The notes beneath the pieces were generated by a model, which was not told the origin of the DNA, did not search any database, and saw only the letters and a program-made list of their open reading frames with translations. A DNA stretch of 64,000 nucleotides from Apostichopus japonicus (Eukaryota; Echinodermata; Holothuroidea; Aspidochirotida; Stichopodidae): the NCBI RefSeq assembly GCF_037975245.1, contig NC_092574.1:24142213-24206212 (forward strand), read 5' to 3'. Positions 50,231 through 63,800 of this stretch are shown one piece after another (position 1 is the first letter of the stretch; each line of letters opens with the position of its first letter). The translations under genes and the position numbers were made by a program.

Positions 50231-52857
50231 TGACCACGCCCACGACACGGCTTCACTTGCAATGTTACACTCCCTCGCCTCTGCACCCACCCAAGCGAAG
50301 TCATATGAGCACAGTATTATATATAAGGTGCTACATTAAAAAGAGAAACATAATATGTTGCAAGCCTCAAGAGAATCCGTTGTAAACTTAAAAACACAAC
50401 AGACATTAACCTTGACCAAAATTACAAAACATTTTCAGAACAGATGTTGGCTTAGCCTACTTTTGCATATTTAAATCGGGAGAAAGTTGTTATTATAGTT
50501 AACTCTTTAGACTATAGCGAGTAAAGATCATCATACCGTGATACCTTTGGTATATATATACGGAATCGTGCATTATTTTTTTGACTGAATTTGGTGGACA
50601 GCATGAGAAACGAATACATAATTTTACTAAACGGCAAATACCGGAAACCGAAATATACTACAATAACAAGATGTGGTCCAAGAATTGGACTATTGTTGAT
50701 ATTATTCAATCTGAGGCATTCAGTTTTATAACTTGGTCCTTCTTAATTTCATGTACTTTAAATTAATGTTATTGAATATTCCGAAACTTGAGACGTTTAC
50801 ACATATTAAGGCCTACCAAACTCGCATATACCAATACGAATAAATAAAAATAAAATATAAACCCCTTAACAAGAACTGAATGGGTAAATATTACGAATAA
50901 AATGTGTCAAAATAAAAAGAGAGTGAAAACAAAATAACTTTGACATTAACATGTCTGGTATATTAAGTGAAACTTTACAAGAGAAATCACCAAAATGACA
51001 TTGGCAGATTTCAATGCCATGTGCACTTTCCACAGAACACGGAAAAGGTTCATACAATATTTCTTTTTTTGGGGGTAACTAGTACTTTTTCAGCGATTCG
51101 GAAGTGTTAAAAGCATTCAAATACAATTTTGCTTCGTTATATTAAAGTGCGATTAAAATTTTTTATTATTGTGTATGGTTCATCGATGGCAGATGGTACA
51201 ATAATCTAGATTGCTGGCGAATAGGTTCCGCTCGCTCGATTATTGTTTTGTCACTGGTCTAGTCCTTTGTTTCAATCAAAGATGATTTAGTCTGTTTGAT
51301 ATATGAAAGACAGAAAATAATTTTCATCTGTGGAAATTTGATCACGTGATTTGTAATCATTCAAGCATGCTATTTTACCTTCTCTTCCTCTCTTATCTTC
51401 AAACGGCTAATTTTTTTTTGATATGGAAACATGTTTTACTATAAGCAATATATTCTATAGTGTGGCGGGGGCTTTTGTACTATGTAAGGTTAACGTTATA
51501 GTACTGGTCGTTTGTCAGTGCACTCTCCAAGTGTCATGCTAAATTAGATTATTAATACTATCTGAATACTCCATGGTACACCGATGATGTTGTACACACC
51601 ATGCAGTAACGTACGGCATCATTAATCAACATTTTTTTTTTGGTTTTGAAAATAGAACTAGTGTAGATTTCTGACCAAGCCATGTACTTTTGTGTTCATA
51701 ATAAGATTATAACTAACCTAAGTACATGCAGCCTATATATGGCTCAAGTCGGTAGTTCCTGAACCTAATGCCCGAAAACTATTATTATGCATGGTTACTA
51801 ACCGCATAATGCAATTTACACATTAATGTAATGTCTTAATTAAGGCTGTTTAATTTGCAAACCTGTTGCAGTTTGGCTGACCAGATTGAGTGGCATATAT
51901 TCTGTTATCTCATCATCTGAAAGAGACACAATCGGCCACGGCGCAGAGGCTGAATAGGAACCGCTATGATGTAACATTTCCGAAAAAGAAAAAAAAACTG
52001 CTGTTGCCTTTAGAAGGTTGGAATTTGAGGTACACTGGCATATGGACACTACCTGCAGGTGATAGTTCAACACAACATACTCACAAGTGGAACATGTATT
52101 GCACGGAGCCGAACTGTATCAGAATATTATAATGTACTCTGGGATATCGCAAAAAAAAAATCACTCCTGGCCACTTCGTCATATGAAAAGAAGTATTGTT
52201 TCTTCTGTCCATCACCCCTCCCTCCCTCCCTCCCTCCCCCTCTCTCCTATAAAGGTCAGTGACCTTAGGTCAGTGGATTACTTCTGATACACACATGACG
52301 AACACACGGGCAGTGGTTTTATGTTTTTTTCTTAGCCTGCGCGGCCGATATAGCCCGATTAGACCCTCTGTTACCTTGCAAGATAACTAACACACGCCGT
52401 GTCGGTTAGAGTCAATTAGACCAACATATATAGATTTATGTCGATTTTAAGACGCATCATTTGTTTTCCTGTGACGTCAGCCAGCCATACAGCGTTGGAA
52501 GTTCATGACGTCACGGTTGAAGTATTAAGCGATAGTTGATTGCGTGTTCATGGTTCCTATTTAATTAGATGGTAAAGATATTAGGTGTTTAATTATGGTC
52601 AGGTTTTCACTAATTAATATACAAATGCAGTATTGCCATATGGATATATTATTTCTGCCTTTGTTACCATTTCGTCCATCTCAATGGCTTTTGTTTATTT
52701 TGATTGCACTCTTCATTTACCATTATCTTCATATCTTCATATCATCAGATAGAGGTATAGGTCCACTGAAAAAATAAATAAATAAATAAAATAAGATAAA
52801 ATAATAATAGTTATAATAATAATAAAAGTTGTAATAATAATAATAATTATCATCATG

Positions 52858-52892
<35 letters not shown>

Positions 52893-53569
52893 AACAATAA
52901 TACAAAAACGTAATACGAGGGAGGAAGAGGAGGAAGCTGAGGCTAAATATGGATTTTTGATCAATTTCATATACTATTGGTGACTGATCACTATTGAAAT
53001 GACGCCTGCATGGGAAAGTTCTCATGTACCGGTTTAACTAAAGTACGTGAAACGTTAAACAGATATAGTAATAAGTGATATCACAGATATAAAGGTAAGG
53101 CGAGGCATTCCGCAAAAATATAGATTCGAGTATTGAGGTAACGATATGCCATTGGGAGGAAAGTCAGTTTGGCAAGTACCGTATCAAATTTGGAAAATTC
53201 TATGATGCTAATACCACTGTATACTGTCCTCTCACATGATGCTTCAAAACGCCTGTACTGGCAGTATGAACATTTTTCGAACTTTCAAAAAACAGGATAT
53301 TCATATACTGCCCATACTCTCAGTACATTTGTTTTGATGAGGGACATAGAAGTACAGTATTAGAAAGTTGTCATGAGTGGGTGCAGGACCGATAAATCTG
53401 ATTGCATAATGGGATCTAAGACACAATTACAGAAGCTGGAGGCTTATTATTTACATAGTAGGGTACTTAAACGTTACTAGACTCAAAAGCGAAAATTGTC
53501 ATTGTTACGGTATCGTTTTGTACTATCTAAACAGGAGGAGAGCAGCGATTTGTGTGGCTTAGTTACCCT

Positions 53570-54190
53570 AGACATTGCGCCAGAAACAGATTGTACTATC
53601 TTGTAGGAAGGGGGGGGGGGTGGGAGCGCCTCATATAACCCCCTCATCAGGGATAATTCACCACCGTTACATAAGTGAACCAGATTCTACCATCTTTAAA
53701 AAGGGTAGGGGCGATTCATGAGGCTTAGCTACCCTAGACATTTCGCCAGAATTACATTGGTGAACCCAGATTGTACCATCTTGTAGGAGGGGGGGGGGTG
53801 GGAGCGCCTCATGTAACCCCCTCAACAGGGATAATTCACCACCGTTACATTAGTGAACCAGATTCTACCATCCTGTGGGAAGGGGAGGGGTTGCGGGTAG
53901 CTCTGCTCGTATATGACCCACTAATTAGGGAAAATGTACCATCGTTACATGGGTAAACCAACTGGCACCATCCTGCATGTGAGAAGGAGATGGGGTGGCG
54001 GTAAGTCCTCGTATATGACCCACTTATCAGGATAATGCACCATCTTTACATGGGTAAACCAGATTGTACCATCCTGCATGTGAGAAGGGGATGGGGTTGC
54101 GGGAAACTCCTCTTAAATAACTCACTTATCAGGGATAATACAACATGTTTACATGGGTAAACCAGATTGTAACATTTTGAAGGAGGGGAG
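53570..54190. repeat. Tandem repeat (GGTAAACCAGATTGTACCAT family), about 6 units
   Basis: (A/G)AACCAGATT(G/C)TACCATC, a G-rich run and TATCAGGGATAAT(A/T)CA recur at about 90-bp spacing. Two units with long poly-G runs lie 178 bp apart (about 53601 and 53779). Right-hand units carry CCTGCATGTGAGAAGG instead. Confidence 0.85.
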
Positions 54191-54743
54191 AAGCGATTCA
54201 TGCATATGGCTTTGAAATCCGGGAAAATACACAGCGGGTGGGAACAGAACGAGAAAGAAATCATTGTTGGTTTCTTCTATTAATTGTTTGAAACTCACCT
54301 TGAACTACCATTGAAAGAAAATATGGAATAAGATTTAAAAACATAAAATAATGCGGCATAATCATTTTTGCTGCTGACGGTGTTGTTTTTGCTGACAATT
54401 CATCGGCGTGAATTGTGTTTTTGGTTGCAAATGGGAACATGTAAATCAAGCACACCATGGCCATTGTTCTCCATACAATACTGTAGAGTATATACGGAAG
54501 TAACATTCACACACAAAGCCTTAAACTGGATGAAACATAACAGCCACACTATAGACATATTAAGAACTAATATACTCATAAAAGACAATCATGATAACAA
54601 ATATGATTAAAAAAACAAAAAAAAGACAGACACGGTCTACACTGAATTCTCAAAATGTATTTCATTGCAGGTTCGGTATTTATCATAGAGATATGATTGG
54701 ATATTGGCAATGTCCCGTGTACCTTTCATTCACCCCATTTGTG

Positions 54744-55024
54744 GCAGGGGTTGATCCAAGATTTAACAACAACCAAAACACATGAGTTGTACTCCATGTT
54801 GGGGAGTGTGGGGGACTTTCCCCAGAAAATTAAAATTTAACCTAATTTTAAGTCAAATGGCAGCATTCTGAGGCATATTTAGATTAATAAATGAGGTCTG
54901 TAATTAGATTTATATCCAAGGTTGTGCTATATAACTAAACTTGTATGTTTTGGATGTGGTGTTGAAAAAAATGAGGGTGCTTGAAGAAAGAGGGGTGGAG
55001 TATACACCCCTGGATCCGCGCATG
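54744..55024. mobile_element. Possible degenerate MITE-like repeat
   Basis: The left end (CAGGGGTTGATCCAAGA) and the inverse of the right end (CATGCGCGGATCCAGGGG) are loosely inverted. The internal block AAATGGCAGCATTCTGAGGC is shared, with changes, by 56495-56535, so the interior belongs to a dispersed family. I see no convincing target duplication. Confidence 0.4.
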
Positions 55025-56399
55025 TATATTATAAGGGAGGATGACTTCTACTGGAAACAGCCTCTCGAGAAACACAACTTAAACAGGATTTCCTAACCTC
55101 AATCCTGTCAATAAAATTGAAGATGGTTTATCTCTAACTATTACCTCAGTGATTCGTTCATGTTTTGATTTTACAGTAGTATTCTATGATTATTTTTATT
55201 AATTCTAATCTATCAAGTGGTCCTTTTAATATACAAGAAATATAAGAGTCAGGAAATGAGGTACTTTAAGGAAACTGGTATAATTCGCTGGCAGAATGTA
55301 GTATAATCTGGGAAGGGAAGTACACACTCAGTTGTATCACTTCATTGATTTAGTGTTATAATGTATAGCTGTATATGTAACAGTATAGTCGGTGTAGCTG
55401 TAGCAATGTTTGGAAGTACACCAATCTGAAGGATGAGGTATTACATAAGCAAACAGTTTCAATAATATGCCTTATAGAAAAAGAAACATCGTGTGTATTT
55501 CCAACAAGCGATCATTTCCTTTTGAAATGCGACACGTTTCAATTGGTATGTTTTTTAGTATCGAGTATATCAATCTGTGTCCGACGGAACACATAACAGG
55601 AAGCTTCCGTGAGTTTCAACAACAACGGTTAACATAAATATGTGGATTTAACAGGAATCCGATAAAGCATATCGTTTGAATAAGCAGGATTGGGTTTTGA
55701 AGGTGGAACTTACTGGTATAAGCCTAGCCATGCAGGGTGATGACATCATGGTTTGGACTGGCTCAGACGTCGCCAGCTTTGATCAGCCCCCACCCCACCC
55801 CCATGCATGGGATCGACAGCAGCGAAGCATTCCGCTCAGCAAGAAGTCGAATCAGTGGTTTGAGTCACGGTTTTATCTCTGACAATTGGAATCCAAGATT
55901 ATCTTCAACCACCAAACGTGATCACGTGACTCGAGTTACGCCTCTTCGGAAATTTCGGAAAATTGCAAGATTGCGGATGAATTGTGAAGGGGGTGATGTC
56001 GGTATTTGATTGATGCAATTGTATCTCCATGAAGTTGGGTTTATTGTTATTAAACCTACGTCATAAACCATGTGACTTCAAGTGCAAGGGGTTTGCCAAT
56101 ATAAGGTTCTCAATCGCTAAGATAGTAATGTTCATTTGTTTTATAGTCACATACGACTATTTTCTATATATGAAATATAGACCAGAGAAGCTTCGAACTA
56201 TGCAGTATTCTGTGTAAGCGTATGTATGGTTTCTACTATAATGCTAGCAGGTATAGCTTCTATAAGAGCTTCCTGGTGCTATACGCACGGAGTCTCCAGT
56301 AACAACGCTTGAGAGGGATCTGTGTATAGACTATGTATTAGGCTACACATTAGGCTATACATCCACAACAATGAACTTTGCGCTGTGACATCAGGGCCG

Positions 56400-56560
56400 A
56401 AGGCAGGATTTTATACAGGAGGGAGTGTGACCCCGGGGAGTCGTTGAAGCCAAAACCCGGATATGTGGGTACCTCCCTCTGAAATTTTGTTTTAGACATC
56501 AAATGGTCCATTCTGAGGCATATTTAGACTTTAAACGCAAGTTTTTGCTAATAAATATGG
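56400..56560. repeat. Second partial copy of the CATTCTGAGGCATATTTAGA repeat family
   Basis: CAAATGGTCCATTCTGAGGC followed by ATATTTAGA matches the block near 54856-54883. The ends are not resolved. Confidence 0.5.
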
Positions 56561-56807
56561 AACTGCGCCGGGATATCACCCAACGCCCGATTCAACCCAC
56601 CCTAGCCAGAACATCCTAGAGGATATCAGCTGATGAGGCGATCTTCTGATGCCAGGAATGCAGGGACGTCGTCCTCCCCCTCCATCCCTCCCCACCCACA
56701 TTATTTATTATATATAGCCTCCCGCATATCCACATGTTGTCTGGAATAAAAATTATCTAAGATATGAAAACTAAGCTTTCTGCTTTTAATTGCAGAAAGT
56801 TTATATT

Positions 56808-56809
<2 letters not shown>

Positions 56810-56851
<42 letters not shown>
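56810..56851. repeat. (TA)n microsatellite
   Basis: Perfect TA run of about 20 units. Confidence 0.95.
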
Positions 56852-56857
<6 letters not shown>

Positions 56858-58035
56858 CAACGTTACACGTGCCCCTCCTCATGGAGATACAGTGTGCTTT
56901 CCATCGTCTAGACTATAGTATATATCTACATATATGGCGGGTATTATTGTTCGTGACTCCCAACTATTTTTTTTTTTTAATTTCTGTTTTTCACAATTCA
57001 TGATGCAAACATTTCTCATTAACTTTTATCTGTTCCTTTTTTTTTCTTCAACAAAACTAAACTCATTGGAAAATGTCTCCGTCAAGTTTTTCAAATTGCA
57101 CAATTCTTTCCTTTTTTATTTTCAAAACAGCGAATCAAATAAGGTTTCTGGAGGCATTCAGCCAGAATATATTTACCTCATCTGTCACATATCCAATTCC
57201 CATCGGTCTAGTTCGGTTGGCATTGAGAATAAAAGCACGATTTAATCAAGCGAAAAGACCGTCTTATTTTCATTTCAAAAGGCAATAATTTGCTCTTTGT
57301 CGCGCAATGAAAACTCGACATATACACGTTTATATTTGCTGAGCAGGGCTAGTTTCATTTCCTTTGCTACATCTGGGTTTGTGTACACAGTACAGCCCCT
57401 ATACCCTCATTATTTCCATCATATAGAAGTGTTTTTGCGACCATTTTTTTTATTTTCTCTCTCTATCTCTCTCTCTCTCCATTTTCTTCATTTGTATTTC
57501 TAATCCTTCGTTTACTTAGCGCCTGTCCGCCCCTGCAATGTGTTTGTTTTCCTGAACTGTCGAAATTAAAAAAAGGCGGATGAGTTTTAACTCTCCATAT
57601 ATGCGGAATGTCTACAATTTTGTTAGTCTTATCTTTAAAACGCAGATGAAAAATGGCTTTTTTTTTGTCTTAAAGGAAATGCAATGAAATGCACATCTTG
57701 AGACTTAATGGAACTCACAAGTGCTCTTTTAGGGCGAGATAATTTCAGACAAATTTATAAACTGTTATTGTCATGATGACGTCACGGTTAAATGTTTTAC
57801 TTTCTTTGACAGAGCTTAACGATCGTCTTGATATCAATAATTTAAATGTTAATACTATTAAGCAGTGGTGCGAAAGGGTAGTTAGTCAAGCTGTATGCTG
57901 GTGTGAATATACCTCACAGCCTACTCTATTCTATTCATTTAACATGTAACTCATCAATCTTTACTAACGACCAAAAAATTAATCAATGATTATTATTTAG
58001 CTCACGCGATTGATGCATTATATAATCAGTTATTC

Positions 58036-58370
58036 ATTCGTTCGTTCGTTCGTTCGTTCGTTCGTTCGTTCGTTCGTTCGTTCGTTCATTCGTTCGTTCG
58101 TTCGTTCGTTCGTTCGTTCGTTCGTTCGTTCGTTCGTTCGTTCGTTCGTTCGTTCGTTCGTTCGTTCGTTCGTTCGTTCGTTCGTTCGTTCGTTCGTTCG
58201 TTCGTTCGTTCGTTCGTTCGTTCGTTCGTTCGTTCGTTCGTTCGTTCGTTCGTTCGTTCGTTCGTTCGTTCGTTCGTTCGTTCGTTCGTTCGTTCGTTCG
58301 TTCGTTCGTTCGTTCGTTCGTTCGTTCGTTCGTTCGTTCGTTCGTTCGTTCGTTCGCTCGTTCGTTCGTT
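58036..58370. repeat. (TTCG)n microsatellite, about 83 units
   Basis: Nearly perfect TTCG tetranucleotide array with rare changes (TTCA near 58088, CTCG near 58356), decaying into TTCA units to about 58430. Both strands read open (Ser-Phe-Val-Arg or Thr-Asn-Glu-Arg periodic peptides) only because the repeat lacks stops. Each unit carries a CpG. Confidence 0.98.
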
Positions 58371-58499
58371 TTAATTCATTCATTCGTACAACTATTCATT
58401 CATTTATTCAATCATTCTTTCATTTATTCAGTTTGAAGAGTTATTTCTTTTAGTAATTATACAGCTAAATATAATTATCTGTGCCAATTTTTAATATCT

Positions 58500-58562
58500 C
58501 ACCCCCTCGCTACACTCACGTGGCACCTCTCACCACTCGCTACACTCACGTGACACCTCTCC
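58500..58562. repeat. Two-copy direct repeat with CACGTG
   Basis: CTCGCTACACTCACGTG then (G/A)CACCTCTC occurs twice in tandem, about 33 bp apart. Each copy contains the E-box hexamer CACGTG. Confidence 0.85.
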
Positions 58563-59009
58563 TTCTAGTTAATACGATCTTTTCTTCGTTCTGAAAGAGA
58601 ATGTGACCCGTGCAATTCGATATATCCAGATAATACTTCAATTATTATACATAAGTTTTAATGACGTCACTAGAAATTTATTGCGTAAGACGGAAGTGCT
58701 ATTTGCTAATAATATAGCAAATATTCAATACTTATTGTCTTTGTATGCTCTTTTCCAACTTGTTACTTTATCCTCCTTGCGATATAAATTTTAGACGGAA
58801 GATGAATTTAGACCCCGTGTACAGAGAAGCACAAAAAATAACATCTGTGATGTCAGGATGACGACATATGCACTCTTCTTTCCTTAAATAATGATTTCAC
58901 GTTTCCGTTACAAATACATCTTTTGTGGCTTTTCACATGAAATGCCGAAATTTAACTAAACTGCCAACTGGCGAAGAAAATATATATATCCTAACGTGTC
59001 TTCTGTGAC

Positions 59010-59125
59010 TTATGTCTAATGTCTAACATGACTTATGACTAACATGACCTATGTGACGTAGTAACATGACTTATCTCTAACAAGACTTATGTGACGTAAT
59101 AACATGACTTATGTGACGTAATAAC
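59010..59125. repeat. Short tandem repeat with TGACGTA sites
   Basis: TAACATGACTTATGTGACGT recurs imperfectly three to four times with period about 25-35 bp, so TGACGTA half-CRE-like motifs are multiplied. Confidence 0.8.
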
Positions 59126-59164
59126 AAAATGGAAATAGCGATGATATGGGATTTATTCATTTGT

Positions 59165-59370
59165 AAACGAAATCCCCTCCCTCCCTCCCCTCCCCTCCCC
59201 TCCCCCTCACCCCTCCTCCCCTCCTCCCCTCCTCCCCTCCCCTCTTCCATCTATCCACCTTTCTCCTCCCCCACCACCTTCCTCCTCCACCCCACCCTCC
59301 CCTCCCTCATCCACCCACCCACCCTTCCCTCCCTCCCCTCCACCTCCCCTCGACCCTCCTTCCCTCCTCA
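59165..59370. repeat. Long pyrimidine (C/T) tract
   Basis: About 200 bp, almost entirely CCCT/CCTC on the plus strand with few A and no sustained G. The minus strand is GGGA-rich. The Pro/Ser-rich frame here is low complexity. Confidence 0.9.
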
Positions 59371-60814
59371 TGCCTCCCATGTAACTTTTATTCACACCTG
59401 AACTTGAACACGATACCCTATACTTGTAATAACATTTTGCCAGCAAAAAAGAAAAAGAAAAAAGCTGCCGTGTGGCAAATGAAATCAATTTTCATTCGCT
59501 TCTTAATTTGTCTCTTAAAGCTCAAGTATTTTACGGTACTGATATCGTGAACACTGAAAGGTCATATTTTATCAGATTAAGGATACATTTGCTAAAAACA
59601 TCTTGGGTAAAAACCAATTTCAACTGTTTATATAGTTCTGTTTAAATGTTTCAACCTTTTTCATCAAACGCGCTACCTTGCTGAATTTGACAAGTGAATA
59701 ATCAAAGATACAAAGCTATACATATGCGGTATGCATGCACTATTCGCGCGAACAAAGAGCTCTTATAGGGATTCCAAGAGCATATTAATACCATTTGGAT
59801 GAATTATCGGGATTATACACACATGTAAACAATTACTGAAAACAATCAAGCATGTTTTACATCCGATTAACGTAAGAGCATAGCAACTATAGCAATGTTA
59901 TAACTGAAGATAAAGAAAACAACAGTTCCATGATCGTTCCAAGGAGTTTTGATTCGATTTTCTTTTTTAGGAGCAGCTAAATTTATTTAAAAAGCAGCCT
60001 CTCTCTTTTTTAAATTTGTCAATTTTACCACTTTTTAAGGAGTTATCTTGATAATAAGATAGTCATTGATCAAAGTAAGACACTTTTCAAGTTCTCTGTT
60101 TCTGTTTTTGTTTTGCTTCTTTCTTCTTTAATTTGTTTCGAGTGTTGTTTTATTCCTTCTTTCTTTGCTGTTGTTGAGTTCCTTTGTACATTACCGAAGG
60201 AGTCTTAATTAGCTGGCAAATTAATGATTGAATTCTAAACGTTTTATCGCCCAGACAAAATGGTCTTATATATGCACAAGCTTTTAGCGGAAGTAAAACA
60301 TGGCCAGTCATGCTAATGGATATTATTGTGAAAGTAAATATAGGATCAGATTGTAAATTGAGTAACACAAAATGTTGCTCTCAGGTTAAGCACGACTTAG
60401 TTATAAAATGAAGTGCAATGCATATAAATCAATCCATTTAAATTATTCTCGGGTTTGAAGCATCATGTCCCAGCTATGTGCAGAAAGCATAAGACTATAA
60501 ACACACTCACGAAATATTGTCCATAAGTTCGTAGAAAACTGTTCGACGACTTCTTGATGTACGCAGCCCGCTGCTTTCATCCAACACACCTCCATCGTAC
60601 ACGCATAAGTTAGCGACAACGGCTGGGGGGTTATAGGATCTCCTTTATAACTGTGCGTGTGATGTTTATCTTAAACACCTTCCCCTCCCCTAACGATGGT
60701 TTGTCCCTTCTGTCCTTGGACGAGGAGGCTCGAGGGGCTATTGTGTTCATCGCAAAACTTAACGGTAATTGGAGGGTATTGTGGATCAATGGGAAGTGTT
60801 TATCGTAAAGCTAT

Positions 60815-60820
60815 TTGTGT

Positions 60821-60851
<31 letters not shown>

Positions 60852-60853
60852 GT
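60815..60853. repeat. (GT)n(G)n tract
   Basis: GTGTGT run leading into about 18 consecutive G. No function inferred. Confidence 0.9.
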
Positions 60854-63361
60854 CTTTGAAGTTGCACCAACGTTATGTGAGTGGTCCCATACCCAATCAT
60901 TTAGGTTTCTAGTGTACCTGGGCACGCAATCTTGTACTTAATGACCACCAAAATCGCACTTGAAGCGATAGAATTAGGCATAACCTTTACAGTTTGCAAG
61001 CGTAAAATATTACATTTGTGGGACAAATTTTGCTGGATTGGGCTGATTATAGTTAAGACATCACCAGATATGGCCAGCTTAATGTATGGTTGTAACACTA
61101 TTGATCTCACAGTATAGTTATATTGAGGGTTATCCAAGTATTTGTGAATGCACGGTTTGAGGAGGTGGAGTTGTTCATCGTATAAATCATCGTCGTAACA
61201 TTGTCCAAGTTAACCCTCATTTTTTTTATCAACTTTAATAATTCCGTCTCAACCCCCCTGTCCATTCTAATGACCACAAGGCTATAAAGACTGTATTTGC
61301 AATGATTTCATGGAAACTCAAATCGCTGTGATCGATGGCTTAGTCTCCACACTCATGTCACTTCGGGTTATACATCGGCCTCGACTCGCGTTAGTTCCGT
61401 TGACTTCTCAGATCGACTGAGATGCATGTTTCTGCCTTGAAGTTGTTTCACCTCCGACGATACATCGGTTTATAATATTTATCACAAGAGCCAAATTCCG
61501 TAATTGAAATTACTCAATTTTGTCACCATATCGATATAGATTAATTCTGCTTGTGTCATTATTTTAACTTTGCCGAGTCCTTTCCGATCTTATACGAGGT
61601 TTGACGTTCGGTTAATGAAATGACTCGACTCGGTTATGTTTATTTTAGGATCTTCCCATTGACTCGTTCTATATCGCAACGAATTCGGCTAGTTGAACTT
61701 GCTACTCTCGTCTGTATACTGTACATACATGACTTTAACTCGTATATGAGATCGGAATTACTCGGCAACTTTAATCGCAGACTCGTCCGATGAGGGCAAA
61801 ATCTATCTGCGACAAAGAGCCAGGAGCTCAGTCGATATTTATCAGGTGTTTAGACCTTAATGCAAATGTTAGAATGACAACCCGCCACCCCCCCTCCCAC
61901 ACACCCGGTACAAATAACGATTTTAAACCCTTTGTGGAGAAAGAAACTCTACACACCTTAAGGATAACATATCATACATTTCAAAAGCCAATCCTCATTA
62001 TAACAAAGTTTGCATAATACCGATGTACTGCAATCAGTTTCAATAGGGAACAGAATACGTGGTTAATTGGAAACTTTATTTTTTTTTAAATCTGTTGTTT
62101 TTCAATTCTAAAGGCACCCCCACACCCCTCCTCATCCCCCCTATCCATCTATCTCTAAGAATCTATTTCCCATATCCTCCAATCACGTACATTAAAAGCT
62201 TCAAACAGCTGATCGGCTTTGATCCATCGTTCTATATTTGCACAGTTAGTTATCTTGAGTAGACGACTTTCTTGTCAAGACAGTAGGAAGATTAAACAAA
62301 TGTAGGAATATTTTTGCCCTCCTGTACATGAGTAGCACTGATATGCATGCATGCATCTGTTCTTTGAATTGTGTGTTTTTTCTTTTAAATTTGAGCATAA
62401 TTCAGTCCTTTTGCTAAAATCGTCCCGAATTGAAAACCCCACACGAGGACCCGCTGAAGTAACAAAAGCAAAGATCTATACAGAGCACGCGAAATATTTC
62501 AGATAGTTTTAACTTCAGAGTCTTTCCCAAGGTGTTGGAACTTTTTTTTCGGGATCCGTTTGACATTAATTCTAAATTACTTTGTAGTGGGTGAACTTTC
62601 CGCCTGAATAAAAACGTGTATATCGTATATATCCCGTTGCTAAGGTGATACTTTCAGCAAAAACGCCAGCCAGAAATAGTTATTCATACGGAAGATCAGC
62701 CATGGCACGCAGAACACAAATATAAATAGTTAACACAATGAATTGCAACACTATCAGTTAATTGATATTACACCTTAATGGGCCCAGATGCCATATGAAT
62801 CTCATTGCTTCCGAAAGCTCATTTAAAACAGTAACAAATTTTTCATTTGATTTTCGTGTATGTGCGAGGACGCCTTTAATAATGAATGGTTTTACAGGAA
62901 AAGATACACAGCCCGAGTGAGTTCATTAGTTGGTTATTACTTTCGCATGGTGCAATTATTTGTCGTCGACTAGTTACAATGCGATAGAGAGATGAAAGGA
63001 AACAGAACAAGAAACAAGAAACAAGAAGAAGAACTGAGAAAGAGAAAGAGAAAGAGGTGGAGGGAGAAAAAAAAATATCTAAGTATGTACATATCATGCC
63101 ACATTTTAAGGCAACATGCTGTTATAGATAGTGTACGTACTGTATTGACATAAAATAGGCCGTATGCACATTGAACACGTTTCAATCAGTGGCTAGAAAT
63201 ACTGAATGATAATAACAATTGATTTTATTCCATTTTTGATGCTGCATCTATATGCTAAGTCACTTGCACAATTAATCTTAGACAACCTGTACAGCTGTGC
63301 ATGGTACACACGGAGAATTTCATGTGACTGTCAGGCTACAGACTATATTATTGTGTATATA

Positions 63362-63800
63362 TGGGTATTGTACTATCATCATCTATATTGTAGATGGGTA
63401 TTGTACAGTAGAATAGATGGTAAACATATAGGGAGTTCTCCGCCACTGAGCTACAGATCATCTATATTGTAGATGGGTATTGTAGGGCAGTAGATGGTAA
63501 ACATATAGGGTGTTCTCCGCCACTGAGCTACATATATCACCTATATTGTAGATGGGTATTGTACATGAGTAGATGCATGGTAAACATATAGGGAGTTCTC
63601 CGCCACTGAGCTACAGATCATCTATATTGTAGATGGGTATTGTAGGGCAGTAGATGGTAAACATATAGGGTGTTCTCCGCCACTGAGCTACATATATCAC
63701 CTATATTGTAGATGGGTATTGTTCAGGAGTAGATGGTAAACATATAGGGTGTTCTCCGCCACTGAGCTACAGATCATCTATATTGTAGATGGTTGTTGTA
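63362..63800. repeat. 79-bp tandem repeat carrying a tRNA A-box in each unit
   Basis: CTATATTGTAGATGGGTATT recurs at about 63383, 63462, 63541, 63622, 63701 and 63778. Two alternating sub-types (GCTACAGATCAT and GCTACATATATCAC) suggest a 158-160-bp dimer. On the minus strand every unit contains TGTAGCTCAGTGGCGGAGAA, closely resembling the D arm and Pol III A box of a tRNA. A further diverged copy of this motif lies at about 63928-63946. No B box is present in the unit. Confidence 0.9.

Noticed and set aside
58010-58453. Ser-Phe-Val-Arg and Thr-Asn-Glu-Arg periodic proteins on both strands
   Set aside because: Translation of a (TTCG)n microsatellite; no non-repeat coding context.
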